A stretch of 64,000 nt of DNA from an uncultured bacterium (GCA_949296355.1 CASFPS010000001.1:1-64000); one strand, 5' to 3'. Shown: positions 16,045-24,765, numbered from the stretch's first letter. Notes: generated by a model not told the origin, from the letters alone. Made by a program: numbers and translations.

Positions 16045-17401
16045 TCAAATACCATGTAACAAGAGTCAGGTAAATAGCTAGTCCGATAACATCTATAGTA
16101 GTAGCAATAACAGGACCGGATGCAACTGCAGGATCGATTTTCATTTTCTTTAAAATCAAAGGTGTGCAGGTTCCGATAACTGTTGCGATAGTCATATTAA
16201 GAGACATTGCAATCCCGACAATAAGTCCTAATTCAAGGTTATGCTGCCAGCCCCAGGTTACAAGGGTTACAACCATTCCAAAAATGGCTCCGATACTCAA
16301 GCCTGTAATAGTTTCTCTCATAATTTGATGCCAGCCTGAACTCAGAGTAATTTGTCCTGTTGACATACCTCTGACCATAAGAGTGATACTTTGTGTGCCG
16401 ATGTTTCCGCCAAGACCGGCAAGGAGCGGCATAAATGCCGCAATTATCGGAAGTGCTGAAAAAGTTTTGTCATACTTATTTGTAACAGTTACGGCAATAA
16501 ATTCTCCGATTAATGTTATAAAAAGCCACGGAATTCTTGCCTTGATTGAATGCGCAAGGCTTCCTGTCAGGATATCGTCATCGTCATCACCTAAATCCGT
16601 TACGATACCTGAAGATGTATAGATTTCATCAGTTGTTTCTTCCTCAACAATGTCCTGAACATCATCCCACGTAACGATTCCTTTTAAGTGGTCATATAAA
16701 TCAACTACAGGCAGGGCATTGAATTGATATTTCATAAAAATATCCGCAATATGTCCCTGATAATCGTCAATATGCACTTTTACAATGTCTTTAGACATAA
16801 TGTCGGAAATATTAAGGTCGACAGGCGTTGTAAGCAGATTTCTAAGAGAAACAACTCCGACAAGGTGATTATGTTTATCAACTACATAAACATAATAGAG
16901 TTCCATATTCTCTTTTTCCGCTTTGATACGAATTGTATCAAGGGCTTCTTTAACAGTCATGTTCCCGTAGACAGTAAGAACAAGCGGGTTCATGATACCG
17001 CCTGCTGAGTCTTCGTTGTATGTTAAAAGTTCACGGACTTCCGAGGAGAATTTTTGCGGCAACTGTTCTAAATACGCGCGCGACTCATCCTCTTCCATGT
17101 CGCCCAGAACGTCGGCAGCTTCATCGTGAGGAAGTTTTGAAATTAATCTTGATGCAAGTTCTGTATCAATATCGCCAAGAATTTCCACCTGCAGCTGCGG
17201 CGGAAGGTATTCAATAACATCAGCAGCTTTTTCTTCATCAATAGCCGGAAAACATTTCAGCCTCTCATCCGGCTTAAGCTGCTGGAGTATGTCAGCCAAA
17301 TCTGCCGAGTGATAGCTGTTTAGCTCTTCACTAAGCTGTTTTTCGGATCCGTTATCAAGGATTTCCTGTATTCTGTCTATGGTGTTTTCGATATTGGTCA
17401 T
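16034..17401 (-). CDS. mgtE: Magnesium transporter MgtE
   Basis: Inner-membrane Mg2+ channel. The 455 residues show the N-terminal superhelical domain (LPHDEAADVLGDM), two CBS domains (about 135-260, with IVTWDDVQDIVEEE) and five C-terminal membrane helices with GLGGNIGTQSITLMVRG. Binding of Mg2+ to the cytoplasmic domains closes the channel in characterised members. No Shine-Dalgarno or Mg2+ riboswitch is visible; the upstream 90 bases are simple repeats. Confidence 0.95.
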   Translation of the reverse strand: MTNIENTIDRIQEILDNGSEKQLSEELNSYHSADLADILQQLKPDERLKCFPAIDEEKAADVIEYLPPQLQVEILGDIDTELASRLISKLPHDEAADVLGDMEEDESRAYLEQLPQKFSSEVRELLTYNEDSAGGIMNPLVLTVYGNMTVKEALDTIRIKAEKENMELYYVYVVDKHNHLVGVVSLRNLLTTPVDLNISDIMSKDIVKVHIDDYQGHIADIFMKYQFNALPVVDLYDHLKGIVTWDDVQDIVEEETTDEIYTSSGIVTDLGDDDDDILTGSLAHSIKARIPWLFITLIGEFIAVTVTNKYDKTFSALPIIAAFMPLLAGLGGNIGTQSITLMVRGMSTGQITLSSGWHQIMRETITGLSIGAIFGMVVTLVTWGWQHNLELGLIVGIAMSLNMTIATVIGTCTPLILKKMKIDPAVASGPVIATTIDVIGLAIYLTLVTWYLISL

Positions 17402-17490
17402 GTTAGTTTAGGAGTTTAGAAGTTTAGGAGTTTAGAAGAGTTTATTCTCCTTCTCAACTACTCAACTGCTAAACTTATCTCCGTTTAACT
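17402..17490. repeat. Octad repeat array upstream of mgtE
   Basis: Four direct eight-base units (TTTAGGAG, TTTAGAAG, TTTAGGAG, TTTAGAAG) at 17407-17438 are followed by a partly inverted set (TCTCC, AAACTTATCTCC). This occupies the space between mgtE and yajQ. Confidence 0.7.
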
Positions 17491-17494
17491 CTTT

Positions 17495-17995
17495 CTATCT
17501 GTAATTGGTAAACTGCAAAGGAGCATCGTATTTTTCTTCATTGGAGCGAAGCATTTGAATTACAGCCTGCAAATCGTCTCTGCTTTTGCCTGAAACCCTT
17601 ACCTGCTCGCCTTGAATTGATGCCTGAACTTTTAACTTTGTATCTTTAATGTCGCTTACAATCTTTTTAGCAAGCTCCTGAGTAAGCCCTTTTCTTAAGT
17701 TAAAAACCTGTCTTACATTACCGCCAAGCGCATTTTCAATTGGCTGCGGATCAAGAATTTTTATACTTATTCCTCTTTTTATAAGTTTTGACTGCAAAAT
17801 ATCAAAGATATTTTTAAGCTTCATATCATCATTTGTGGTAATTGTAATGGATTTATCAGCCTCGAGATCAATTGAAGAATTAGAATTTTTCAGGTCAAAG
17901 CGTGATGTTAAATCTCTTTTAACCTGATCAACAGCATTAACCAGTTCTTGCTTATCGAATTCGGACACAACATCAAAACTGCAATCTTTTGCCAT
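17495..17995 (-). CDS. yajQ: YajQ family nucleotide-binding protein
   Basis: A 166-residue soluble protein of the YajQ family (UPF0234), described as a cyclic di-GMP-binding effector in some bacteria. The family ends are clear: N-terminal CSFDVVSEFDKQELVNA and C-terminal RSNEEKYDAPLQFTNYR. The start at 17995 is set by AGGAG eight bases upstream. A PilZ-domain gene lies elsewhere in the window, but no diguanylate cyclase is present to test a shared signal. Confidence 0.93.
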   Translation of the reverse strand: MAKDCSFDVVSEFDKQELVNAVDQVKRDLTSRFDLKNSNSSIDLEADKSITITTNDDMKLKNIFDILQSKLIKRGISIKILDPQPIENALGGNVRQVFNLRKGLTQELAKKIVSDIKDTKLKVQASIQGEQVRVSGKSRDDLQAVIQMLRSNEEKYDAPLQFTNYR

Positions 17996-18070
17996 TTTTA
18001 CGACTCCTATTTTTCTACACAAAAAATGATACCACGAAAAAATGATAAAAAACAGGAGTAGATTTATAAA

Positions 18071-18289
18071 TTACCCGCCCAGAACATTATTTAAAAACCG
18101 TTTTAACAAAGACGGCTTTAATGCATTTTTAGGCTCCGGAGTAACCGGTATCGGCATTTCCTTCCAGTATGGAGTAGTTCTAAAGCAGTCTTCACAACCG
18201 TATTTGTTGCGGAAATATACGTTTGTATTCCCGCTATGCATACCGTACATTCCACACATTCCCGGGTATCCGAATCCAAAATTCATCAT
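18071..18289 (-). CDS. Unknown small Gly/Met/Tyr-rich protein
   Basis: I do not recognise this 72-residue protein. The first 20 residues are rich in Gly, Met, Tyr and Phe, there are three cysteines (one pair in GCEDC), and the second half is basic with prolines. It has a good Shine-Dalgarno (AAGGTGA) and its own copy of the bipartite promoter-like motif, divergent from that of the FHA gene. That shared control suggests it is expressed with the exported proteins. Confidence 0.65.
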   Translation of the reverse strand: MMNFGFGYPGMCGMYGMHSGNTNVYFRNKYGCEDCFRTTPYWKEMPIPVTPEPKNALKPSLLKRFLNNVLGG

Positions 18290-18319
18290 AATTTCACCTT
18301 CACATTTACTACACTATAT

Positions 18320-18350
18320 ATATAAAACAAGTTGTTCTTCAAAAATTGCC
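18320..18350 (-). promoter_or_regulatory. Bipartite promoter-like motif, copy 2 (minus strand)
   Basis: On the minus strand GGCAATT (18350-18344) and TGTTTTATAT (18329-18320) have first bases 21 apart. The 18071-18289 gene starts 40 bases beyond. The upstream box is one arm of a 13-base inverted repeat shared with copy 3. Confidence 0.6.
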
Positions 18351-18375
18351 TAATTGTAAACTTCTGTTACAAAAA

Positions 18376-18407
18376 GGCAATTTTTGAAAACAGATATACT
18401 TTATATA
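18376..18407 (+). promoter_or_regulatory. Bipartite promoter-like motif, copy 3 (FHA gene)
   Basis: GGCAATT at 18376-18382 and TACTTTATATA at 18397-18407, first bases 21 apart. The GGCAATTTTTGAA box is the exact inverse of 18338-18350, giving back-to-back divergent promoters. Confidence 0.65.
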
Positions 18408-18439
18408 ACTAAGGGATTGGAAAATTAGAGGAGCATAAT

Positions 18440-20410
18440 ATGAGAAACTTAAAGAAAAAGATTTCAGCACTGGTTTTATCAACAGTATTCGCTTCAATGC
18501 AGTTAGGTTCACTTGCTGCAGGTTTGAGCGATGCCTCAATTAATAAAATTGACGGCGGTTTTGTAAACGCAATAGAAGGTAATAATTCCTTAGACTTAAA
18601 CTTTAATGGCAGTGCTCATGTAAACTGGAATCAGTTAAATGTTAACAAAGGTGAATCATTAAACTTTAATGCAGTTAACGGTGCTAACGGACTTACAATT
18701 TTGAATACGGTTAATCAGGGTATGACAACTATTGCAGGTCAGGTTAATGCTAATGCCGGAATTGCAAAATTAATTATCTCAAACCCGAACGGTGTATTTT
18801 TTGACGGCGCCCAGTTTGCAACTGCAGGTGACACAATGGTTACTACCCAGCCGTTGACCGCAACTTTTGTTGACGGAGTTATGAATGTTTCAGCTATTCC
18901 TACATCAAACACACTTGGTGTTGTAACAATCGAAGATTCAAACTTTAATGTAGGCGGCGAATTCAATATCTTAGCTTCTTCTATTAATGTGGTAGGCGGT
19001 GAAATTGCAGCACAAAACGGAATGAAAATGATTACCCAGAACGGTCAGGATTATATTGCAAACGGCTTTAAAGATACAGTAAGAATGGAAGCTGTAAATA
19101 TTGACGGCGACGTTTATATTGTAGCTAAAAAAGGTACTGTTAAAACCGTAGGCGGCGGTGAAATCAAAGGTAATTTGAATATTAAATCTGACGATAGTGT
19201 TTCATTAAACTATGTTGCAGACGGCAAAGCTCTTCACGTAACAGGTGATGTTGATGTTGAAGGTAACGGAGTTTTGATGTATGCAAGAAATACTAAAGTT
19301 GACGGTAACTTAAATATGACAAACGGCGGCGGTTTCTTAGAAGTCGGTAATGTTCAGGTCGGTAAAGATATGAACTTAAAGACAGTTGCAAAATCTGAAA
19401 ACCCTCAAGGTTACAAACACTTTGTTCACGTAGTCGGCAATAACAAAATCGGCGGTAATGCAAATATTGAATCAAAACACAATATTCACATCGGTAACTA
19501 CAAAATTGAAGATAAACAATTATTAGACGGCAGTCTTGAAGTCGGCGGTAAGTTAACAGCACACGCAACAGACGGACACGTTATGACAACAGTTAACGTT
19601 AAAGCTGATAAGATTTCCTTAAAATCCGATAACTTGAATGTATTAACAGACGGTAAAGCAGTATTGGATGCTAATGAATATGAATTCTCTTCAAACGGCT
19701 ATCTCGGCGGTTTGAAAGGAACAGGCGATACAACCGTTGACGAAAAAGTAATAGCTATTATGGAAGGATATGTACCTATCGAAGATAGCGTAGGAACTCC
19801 GGGTAATATCAATATCACCGGCGGAACAATCACTAAGATTGAAACACCTTCAAATGCAACAACCCAGATAGCTTCATCAGGCGATGTGAAAGTAACGGGA
19901 GCAAATGCAGGTAAGGTAAATATTACAGCTCCGGATAAATACATAGAAATTACAGGTGATGTAAACGCTGATACCATAAATGTCGGCAAAGAAACTGATA
20001 AAGTTAAAGTAGACTTCCCGGGAAGAAACTTCAAATTGAAATTCACAAATATCAAGGACAACAAAGAAGTAACAATTAACGGTAATGAAGAAATTACATA
20101 CGAGATTACAAACGGTGAAGGCGGTCACAACGACGGTACACAAATCAAAGGTGAAAATACCTACCTTGTAGGTCCTGATAAAGAACCTGAACCGCAACCG
20201 GAACCTGATCCGGATCCAATTCCAACACCTGATGGAAACGAAAACGTAAAAGTTTTGAGAAGCTTTGAAAATCAATCAGTAAATATGAATCAGGTATACA
20301 CACCGGTAGCATACGCAGCAGATTTGGAAGATGATCAAAACGATACGGGAGTCAGAAAGAATGTTGACGGTTCGGTAACAGTCGTAAGAGCATTCCCGAT
20401 GGGCAAATAA
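18440..20410 (+). CDS. Filamentous haemagglutinin N-terminal domain exported protein
   Basis: A 656-residue exported protein. A signal peptide covers about residues 1-26 (ending SLAAG). A TPS-type haemagglutinin domain follows, with the signature NPNGVFFDGAQF near residue 113, then repetitive beta-helix-like sequence with many GDV, GGG and GNLN turns. Near residues 570-595 is a Pro/Glu/Asp linker, then a short conserved-looking tail. In two-partner secretion a TpsB porin exports such proteins; no TpsB gene is in the window. It is probably an adhesin or surface protein. A Shine-Dalgarno (GAGGAG) and the bipartite promoter-like motif precede it and a terminator follows. Confidence 0.9.
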   Translation: MRNLKKKISALVLSTVFASMQLGSLAAGLSDASINKIDGGFVNAIEGNNSLDLNFNGSAHVNWNQLNVNKGESLNFNAVNGANGLTILNTVNQGMTTIAGQVNANAGIAKLIISNPNGVFFDGAQFATAGDTMVTTQPLTATFVDGVMNVSAIPTSNTLGVVTIEDSNFNVGGEFNILASSINVVGGEIAAQNGMKMITQNGQDYIANGFKDTVRMEAVNIDGDVYIVAKKGTVKTVGGGEIKGNLNIKSDDSVSLNYVADGKALHVTGDVDVEGNGVLMYARNTKVDGNLNMTNGGGFLEVGNVQVGKDMNLKTVAKSENPQGYKHFVHVVGNNKIGGNANIESKHNIHIGNYKIEDKQLLDGSLEVGGKLTAHATDGHVMTTVNVKADKISLKSDNLNVLTDGKAVLDANEYEFSSNGYLGGLKGTGDTTVDEKVIAIMEGYVPIEDSVGTPGNINITGGTITKIETPSNATTQIASSGDVKVTGANAGKVNITAPDKYIEITGDVNADTINVGKETDKVKVDFPGRNFKLKFTNIKDNKEVTINGNEEITYEITNGEGGHNDGTQIKGENTYLVGPDKEPEPQPEPDPDPIPTPDGNENVKVLRSFENQSVNMNQVYTPVAYAADLEDDQNDTGVRKNVDGSVTVVRAFPMGK

Positions 20411-20432
20411 GCATAAGATGTAAGATACTCTG

Positions 20433-20463
20433 AAAAGGCGGATTTAAATAATCCGCCTTTTTC
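20433..20463 (+). terminator. Intrinsic terminator of the FHA gene
   Basis: AAAGGCGGATT pairs with AATCCGCCTTT and is followed by TTTTC. Confidence 0.85.
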
Positions 20464-20520
20464 TGTTGTAAAAAATTGAATATTTTTAGTATAATAAACA
20501 CATAAGGAGGGGGCTTAAGT

Positions 20521-21681
20521 ATGATAATAATAGAAAAACCTTACGCGTCGGAGTTTTTAATTGATACTGTTGTTCAGAATGATTGGAAAGTATTGGAGAA
20601 TGATGCGATAAGAGATGCTGATATAGAAGAAGGCGCGCTTGAGCTGGTACCTTCTGAGGCTGCAAAGAACTATTATCTGACTCAGGAATACCCTCTTATA
20701 TATGCAAATTCCGAGAATGCGATTTCATGGGTTTTACAGAATCTGCCTGATTCAAATTTAAGTAATTATATACGTTTTTGCAAGGATAAAGCAGCATTCA
20801 GGGAAGCTCTCTCTGAAATGTACCCTGATTTCTATTTTAAATCAGTAGAGCTGGAAGAATTAAAAAAGATGTCTGCCGAGGATGTAAAATTTCCTGTCGT
20901 TTTGAAGCCTGCAGTAGGATTTTTAAGCTTTGGCGTCCACGCTGTTAAGGAGGCAAAAGAATGGAAAGAGGTTATAGATAAACTTGATAAAGAGATGAGA
21001 ATGGCTGCATTTATGTACCCGTCTCATGTTGTAAGCTCTGCAAAATTTATAATAGAAGAAATGATTGAAGGTGAAGAATTTGCCGTAGATGCATACTATG
21101 ACAGAGACGGCGAACCTGTTATTTTAAATATTTTCCAGCATCCTTTTAATAATTCAAAAGATGTAAGTGACAGAATTTATTTGATGTCAACCGGGATTAT
21201 GATTAAATATATGGCAAAGTTCGGGCTTCTTCTGCGCGAAATCGGACATCTGAAAAATATTAAAAATTTCCCTATGCATATAGAACTCAGGGTTACAAAA
21301 GATGATAAAATTATTCCTATAGAAATTAACCCGATGAGATTTGCCGGCTGGTGCACAACGGATGTCGCAAAATACGCATGGGGTATCAATGTTTATGAAT
21401 GCTTCTTCAGCCAGCAAAGACCGGATTGGAATACGATTTTAACGAATGCAGGAAAAGAGGTGTATTATTTTTCTATGGCAGAAGTTCCATCAGGTCAGGA
21501 CAGAGGAAAAATTCAGGGTTTTGAATATGAAAGATTTCTTGCTAATTATTCAAATGTGCTGGAACTAAGGCGGATTAATTTTAAAGAAAATCCTTTGTTT
21601 GCTATAGTATTCGGTTCCACAAAAAGCAAAGATGAAGTGGTGAAGATTTTATCTTTGAAAACTTCTGATTATATTTTGTAA
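20521..21681 (+). CDS. ATP-grasp domain protein
   Basis: A 386-residue ATP-grasp ligase-like protein of unknown substrate. Visible parts are the nucleotide-binding lysine region FPVVLKPAVGFLSFGVH, the FIIEEMIEGEEFAVDAY strand, and the metal-binding end PIEINPMRFAGW with acidic and Asn residues. Such enzymes join a carboxylate to an amine or thiol using ATP. An AGTATAAT box and a strong Shine-Dalgarno (AAGGAGGGGG) precede it. It has no linked biosynthetic genes. Confidence 0.82.
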   Translation: MIIIEKPYASEFLIDTVVQNDWKVLENDAIRDADIEEGALELVPSEAAKNYYLTQEYPLIYANSENAISWVLQNLPDSNLSNYIRFCKDKAAFREALSEMYPDFYFKSVELEELKKMSAEDVKFPVVLKPAVGFLSFGVHAVKEAKEWKEVIDKLDKEMRMAAFMYPSHVVSSAKFIIEEMIEGEEFAVDAYYDRDGEPVILNIFQHPFNNSKDVSDRIYLMSTGIMIKYMAKFGLLLREIGHLKNIKNFPMHIELRVTKDDKIIPIEINPMRFAGWCTTDVAKYAWGINVYECFFSQQRPDWNTILTNAGKEVYYFSMAEVPSGQDRGKIQGFEYERFLANYSNVLELRRINFKENPLFAIVFGSTKSKDEVVKILSLKTSDYIL

Positions 21682-21696
21682 TTTGCTTCTTTTATA

Positions 21697-21705
21697 TGAT
21701 AAAAT
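21697..21705 (+). promoter_or_regulatory. Extended -10 promoter of lptC (leaderless)
   Basis: TG-A-TAAAAT ends six bases before the ATG at 21712. A TTGTAA lies 18 bases upstream of the hexamer. Confidence 0.6.
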
Positions 21706-21711
21706 GTTTCT

Positions 21712-22368
21712 ATGGAAACTCTTAAGAGATTTTATGAGAGATTTAAACAAATAGACAAAAAGAAGCGGACTTATCTTCTTGCCGGTCTTGCCGTGATTTT
21801 TGTTATGGGCTGGGCTTTCATAAGCGCGGCTTTGATTACTGCAAATTATACCCGCGCGCAGCTTAAAGGTACTCCTAACGAACAGAAAGTTGATGCAGAG
21901 GGAATTATCATAACCGAGACTAAAGACGGCGGCAAGTATTTTGAGATTTACGGAGAGACGGGGAATTACAGCAACGATCACAGTATTGCGACTTTACATA
22001 ATGTTATAGGAAATTTCTATAAAGAAGGTAAAGTTTCAATGAGTTTCCAATCCTCAAAAGGAACTTATAATGAAAAAACAAAAGAAATTATCCTTTATGA
22101 AAATACATATATTGTGCTTGAGGACTCAACCTCTCTTAACACCGATAAATTAATCTGGTCAGGGTCGGATAAAGATACTCTGGCAGAAGGGCATGTTGTT
22201 ATTAAGAAAAATAATGAGATGGTTGCAACTGCAGAGAGAGGTGTTATAAGTGCAGGTTATGAAAAGTTTAAGATAATGGGAAAAACAACGACAAAATTAT
22301 ATGATAAAGACGGAAATGACAGCTCGGAATCCGCGCTTCCGCTGAATAATAAGAAAGGGGCTAAATGA
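21712..22368 (+). CDS. lptC: LPS export periplasmic protein LptC
   Basis: A 218-residue bitopic protein with one N-terminal membrane segment (about residues 22-45) and a periplasmic beta-jellyroll of the LptC/YrbK type. It hands lipopolysaccharide from the LptBFG transporter to LptA. The repeated pattern of strands ending in SFQSSKGTYNEKTKEI and AEGHVVIKKNNEMVATAERG is typical. It overlaps lptA by four bases. There is no Shine-Dalgarno; the promoter's -10 box is six bases before ATG. Its presence supports an outer membrane with LPS. Confidence 0.85.
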   Translation: METLKRFYERFKQIDKKKRTYLLAGLAVIFVMGWAFISAALITANYTRAQLKGTPNEQKVDAEGIIITETKDGGKYFEIYGETGNYSNDHSIATLHNVIGNFYKEGKVSMSFQSSKGTYNEKTKEIILYENTYIVLEDSTSLNTDKLIWSGSDKDTLAEGHVVIKKNNEMVATAERGVISAGYEKFKIMGKTTTKLYDKDGNDSSESALPLNNKKGAK

Positions 22369-23321
22369 AAAAGGTTTTAGTTTTATTATTGTTAATATTT
22401 TCAAGTTTGGCGGTTTTTTCGTCAGATTTGATTATTGATTCCAAAACGCAGACTTATTCTGAAAAAGAAAAGAAAATAAAACTCGACGGCGGGGTTAAAG
22501 TTAAGCTTGATAATTTGACCGTACAGAGCGATCGGGCAGATGTTACAATTAGACGTAACAACAAACTTGATACCGCGACTTTTTATGATAAACCTTACGC
22601 TTATGAAGTAAATGAAAATAAGAAAAGAGAAGTTAAGGCAAATATTTTGAAAGTCTCTTTGATTAATAAGATTGTAAGAGCGGAAGGTGAAGCGCAGTCT
22701 GTTATAACAGAAGGAAATACGCCTATAGTTGTAATAAACGCCGATGCTCAGGAATATGATATTAAAAGCAGTGTTATGGTTTGCACAGGCGGGGTTACTA
22801 TAAAATACAAAGATATAGACACGTTTTCCGATAAAGCTGTAATTATAGCGGATGAAAAAGGCGGATTAAGAAAGATTGATTTAATAGGTAATGCAAAAGT
22901 TAAGCAGGAAAATAATGAATCAGAGGGGCATCATTTTGTCTACAATCCTTTGACAGAGGAAATGAGCGTTTCCGGAAATACCAAAACAATTGCTTATTCA
23001 GACGACGGCAAAAAGCTTACAATTCATTCCGATTACCAGCAGTACAGCAAAACCCAGAATTCATACATAGGAAGCGGGCATGTAAAAATCTGGTTTGATG
23101 ATTATTATGCACAGGGACCAAAGGTTTCGGTATTTCCCGATGCAGAGACCGGAAAACCTAATGAAGTTTATTTTACGGGAAGGTCAAAGATTGTTCAGCA
23201 GGATAAGGATATAATTGCGGATAAAATTAAAATGACAATGGATCCGAAAGATTTTGTTGCCGAAGGAAATGTAAGAACAATTATCCATAATATTGATACA
23301 AAGGACGAAGAGGATTTATAA
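22365..23321 (+). CDS. lptA: LptA/OstA-type LPS transport protein
   Basis: A 318-residue exported protein with a signal peptide (about residues 1-19) and two tandem OstA-like regions (about 20-160 and 160-310). Repeated signatures include DSKTQTYSEKEKKIKLDGGVKV, QEYDIKSSVMVCTGGV and SGHVKIWFDDYYAQGP. LptA forms the periplasmic bridge for lipopolysaccharide. It is about twice as long as E. coli LptA, as in several other phyla. The partner genes lptB, lptF, lptG and lptD are not in the window. Confidence 0.85.
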   Translation: MKKVLVLLLLIFSSLAVFSSDLIIDSKTQTYSEKEKKIKLDGGVKVKLDNLTVQSDRADVTIRRNNKLDTATFYDKPYAYEVNENKKREVKANILKVSLINKIVRAEGEAQSVITEGNTPIVVINADAQEYDIKSSVMVCTGGVTIKYKDIDTFSDKAVIIADEKGGLRKIDLIGNAKVKQENNESEGHHFVYNPLTEEMSVSGNTKTIAYSDDGKKLTIHSDYQQYSKTQNSYIGSGHVKIWFDDYYAQGPKVSVFPDAETGKPNEVYFTGRSKIVQQDKDIIADKIKMTMDPKDFVAEGNVRTIIHNIDTKDEEDL

Positions 23322-24089
23322 ATGTCTGAAAAAATAGATAAGGCAATGAGCCTTTTTAAGGAACGCAAGTACGAAGAAGCAATAGACGCATTCAGCTCCG
23401 TACTGGAAACAGAACCTGATAATGCGGATGTGTATAACAATATGGGTGTTGCCTATTCCTGTCTCGGAAACTTTGAACAGGCAGAGAAGTTTTACACAAG
23501 AGCAATCGAACTGGATCCTGAGTTAGCTCAGGCATATATAAACCTTTCTGATTTGTATTACAAAGCCGGTGATATACCGTCGGCTCTCGGAACTTTGCAG
23601 CGCGGAAGCTATGAATTACCGGAAAATCTTGCTATTGCGCATCTTCTTGCAAGAGTTTATATTGAAGATCAAAGATGGGAAGACGCTATTGTAGAATTGG
23701 AAAGAGTTCTGGATGGTGAACCTGAAAACTATGATGCGTATTATGATTTAGGGCATGTGTATTTTGAACTCGGAGATTATGAGAGTGCAATATCTAATTT
23801 TGAAAATGTAATTGAGTATAAAGAAAATAACGAACTTCTATACTACGCGCTTGCTCAGGCGTATGAGGCTAATAATGAGATTGATAAAGCAATTTCTAAT
23901 TATTTAAAGGCAATTGCCGTTAATGATAAATTTACCCTTGCTTATAAGAAAGTCGGAATACTCTTTCTTGCAAGAGAAGATTATGAGGACGCAATTGAGT
24001 ATTTTGAGGATTATATAAATTTTGATATTCCGGAATCGGAAAAAGAGAGTGTCTCAAAACTGATAGAAAGAATAAAAGCCCGGGGGTAA
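23322..24089 (+). CDS. Tetratricopeptide repeat protein
   Basis: A 255-residue protein made almost wholly of TPR units (about six), for example NADVYNNMGVAYSCLGNFEQAEKFYTRAIELDP. There is no signal peptide, so it is likely a cytoplasmic scaffold. It begins directly after the lptA stop and shares that operon. Its last codons (ARG, stop) are formed by a GGGGTAAATG repeat core, so the C-terminus may have been altered by repeat insertion. Confidence 0.85.
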   Translation: MSEKIDKAMSLFKERKYEEAIDAFSSVLETEPDNADVYNNMGVAYSCLGNFEQAEKFYTRAIELDPELAQAYINLSDLYYKAGDIPSALGTLQRGSYELPENLAIAHLLARVYIEDQRWEDAIVELERVLDGEPENYDAYYDLGHVYFELGDYESAISNFENVIEYKENNELLYYALAQAYEANNEIDKAISNYLKAIAVNDKFTLAYKKVGILFLAREDYEDAIEYFEDYINFDIPESEKESVSKLIERIKARG

Positions 24090-24121
24090 ATGTTCGGGCT
24101 GGTATTGAAACTTACCAATGT

Positions 24122-24255
24122 GCCGTCATTCAGAAGGCGTTAGCTCGAAGAATCTCTATAACTTATGAAAATTTCTATTCACGATTCACTCCTCACTATT
24201 CACTAGTTAAAGAGATTCTTCGCGCCTGAATGGTTATTGCGCTCAGAATGACGGC
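24122..24255. mobile_element. MITE-like inverted-repeat element, copy 1
   Basis: A 134-base element with perfect ends GCCGTCATTC / GAATGACGGC and inner inverted CGAAGAATCTCT / AGAGATTCTTCG. The core is an inverted heptad array (ATTCACT units). Copy 2 is at 43829-43966. It encodes nothing. Confidence 0.7.
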
Positions 24256-24765
24256 AATCCGGTTTAACGCTAATTGAGCGCGGCTGCTTCTGCCCCCCTT
24301 GCGGGGGAAGCGGATTTGCGGACGGACGACACGAACGTTAGTGAGGTAGTCCGGATAGCGAGCAAAGCGAACAGACAGGAGCTCTGCTCCGAAAGTGAGA
24401 TTTTGCGAGCGTGGAGCAAATCCAAGACAGTGACCGGAGGTCGTAGGGGGGATTGGTTTTCAGCCCCGCACCCACATCCGTAAATTTTGCCTGACGGCTC
24501 AAGCTGGTTCGGATGGGGATTAGCTTTGACTGAACCCCACCCGCATTTGTAGCTCACTGGCGTTCGCACAACTGCGACCTCCCCAACTTGGGAGGTAAGC
24601 GCGATTATCGGGCGTTGGTAATGTGTTAATTGAGCGACAACGCGCGTTCCTTCCCTATATGAGGGAAGGATAGGATGGGTGATTGAACTGTCGCTCCAAA
24701 ATATGTAGGATGCGGTAAATCAAAGATTTACCGCATCAAAAAATTCCCCCGGCATTAACTTTTTA

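Noticed and set aside
17402-17494. Possible Mg2+ riboswitch upstream of mgtE
   Set aside because: The space is too short and consists of octad repeats.
24270-24569. Overlapping open frames on both strands considered as genes
   Set aside because: They lie wholly in repeat DNA shared with 43361-43850 and 59843-59965, have no ribosome sites, and their peptides are low-complexity.
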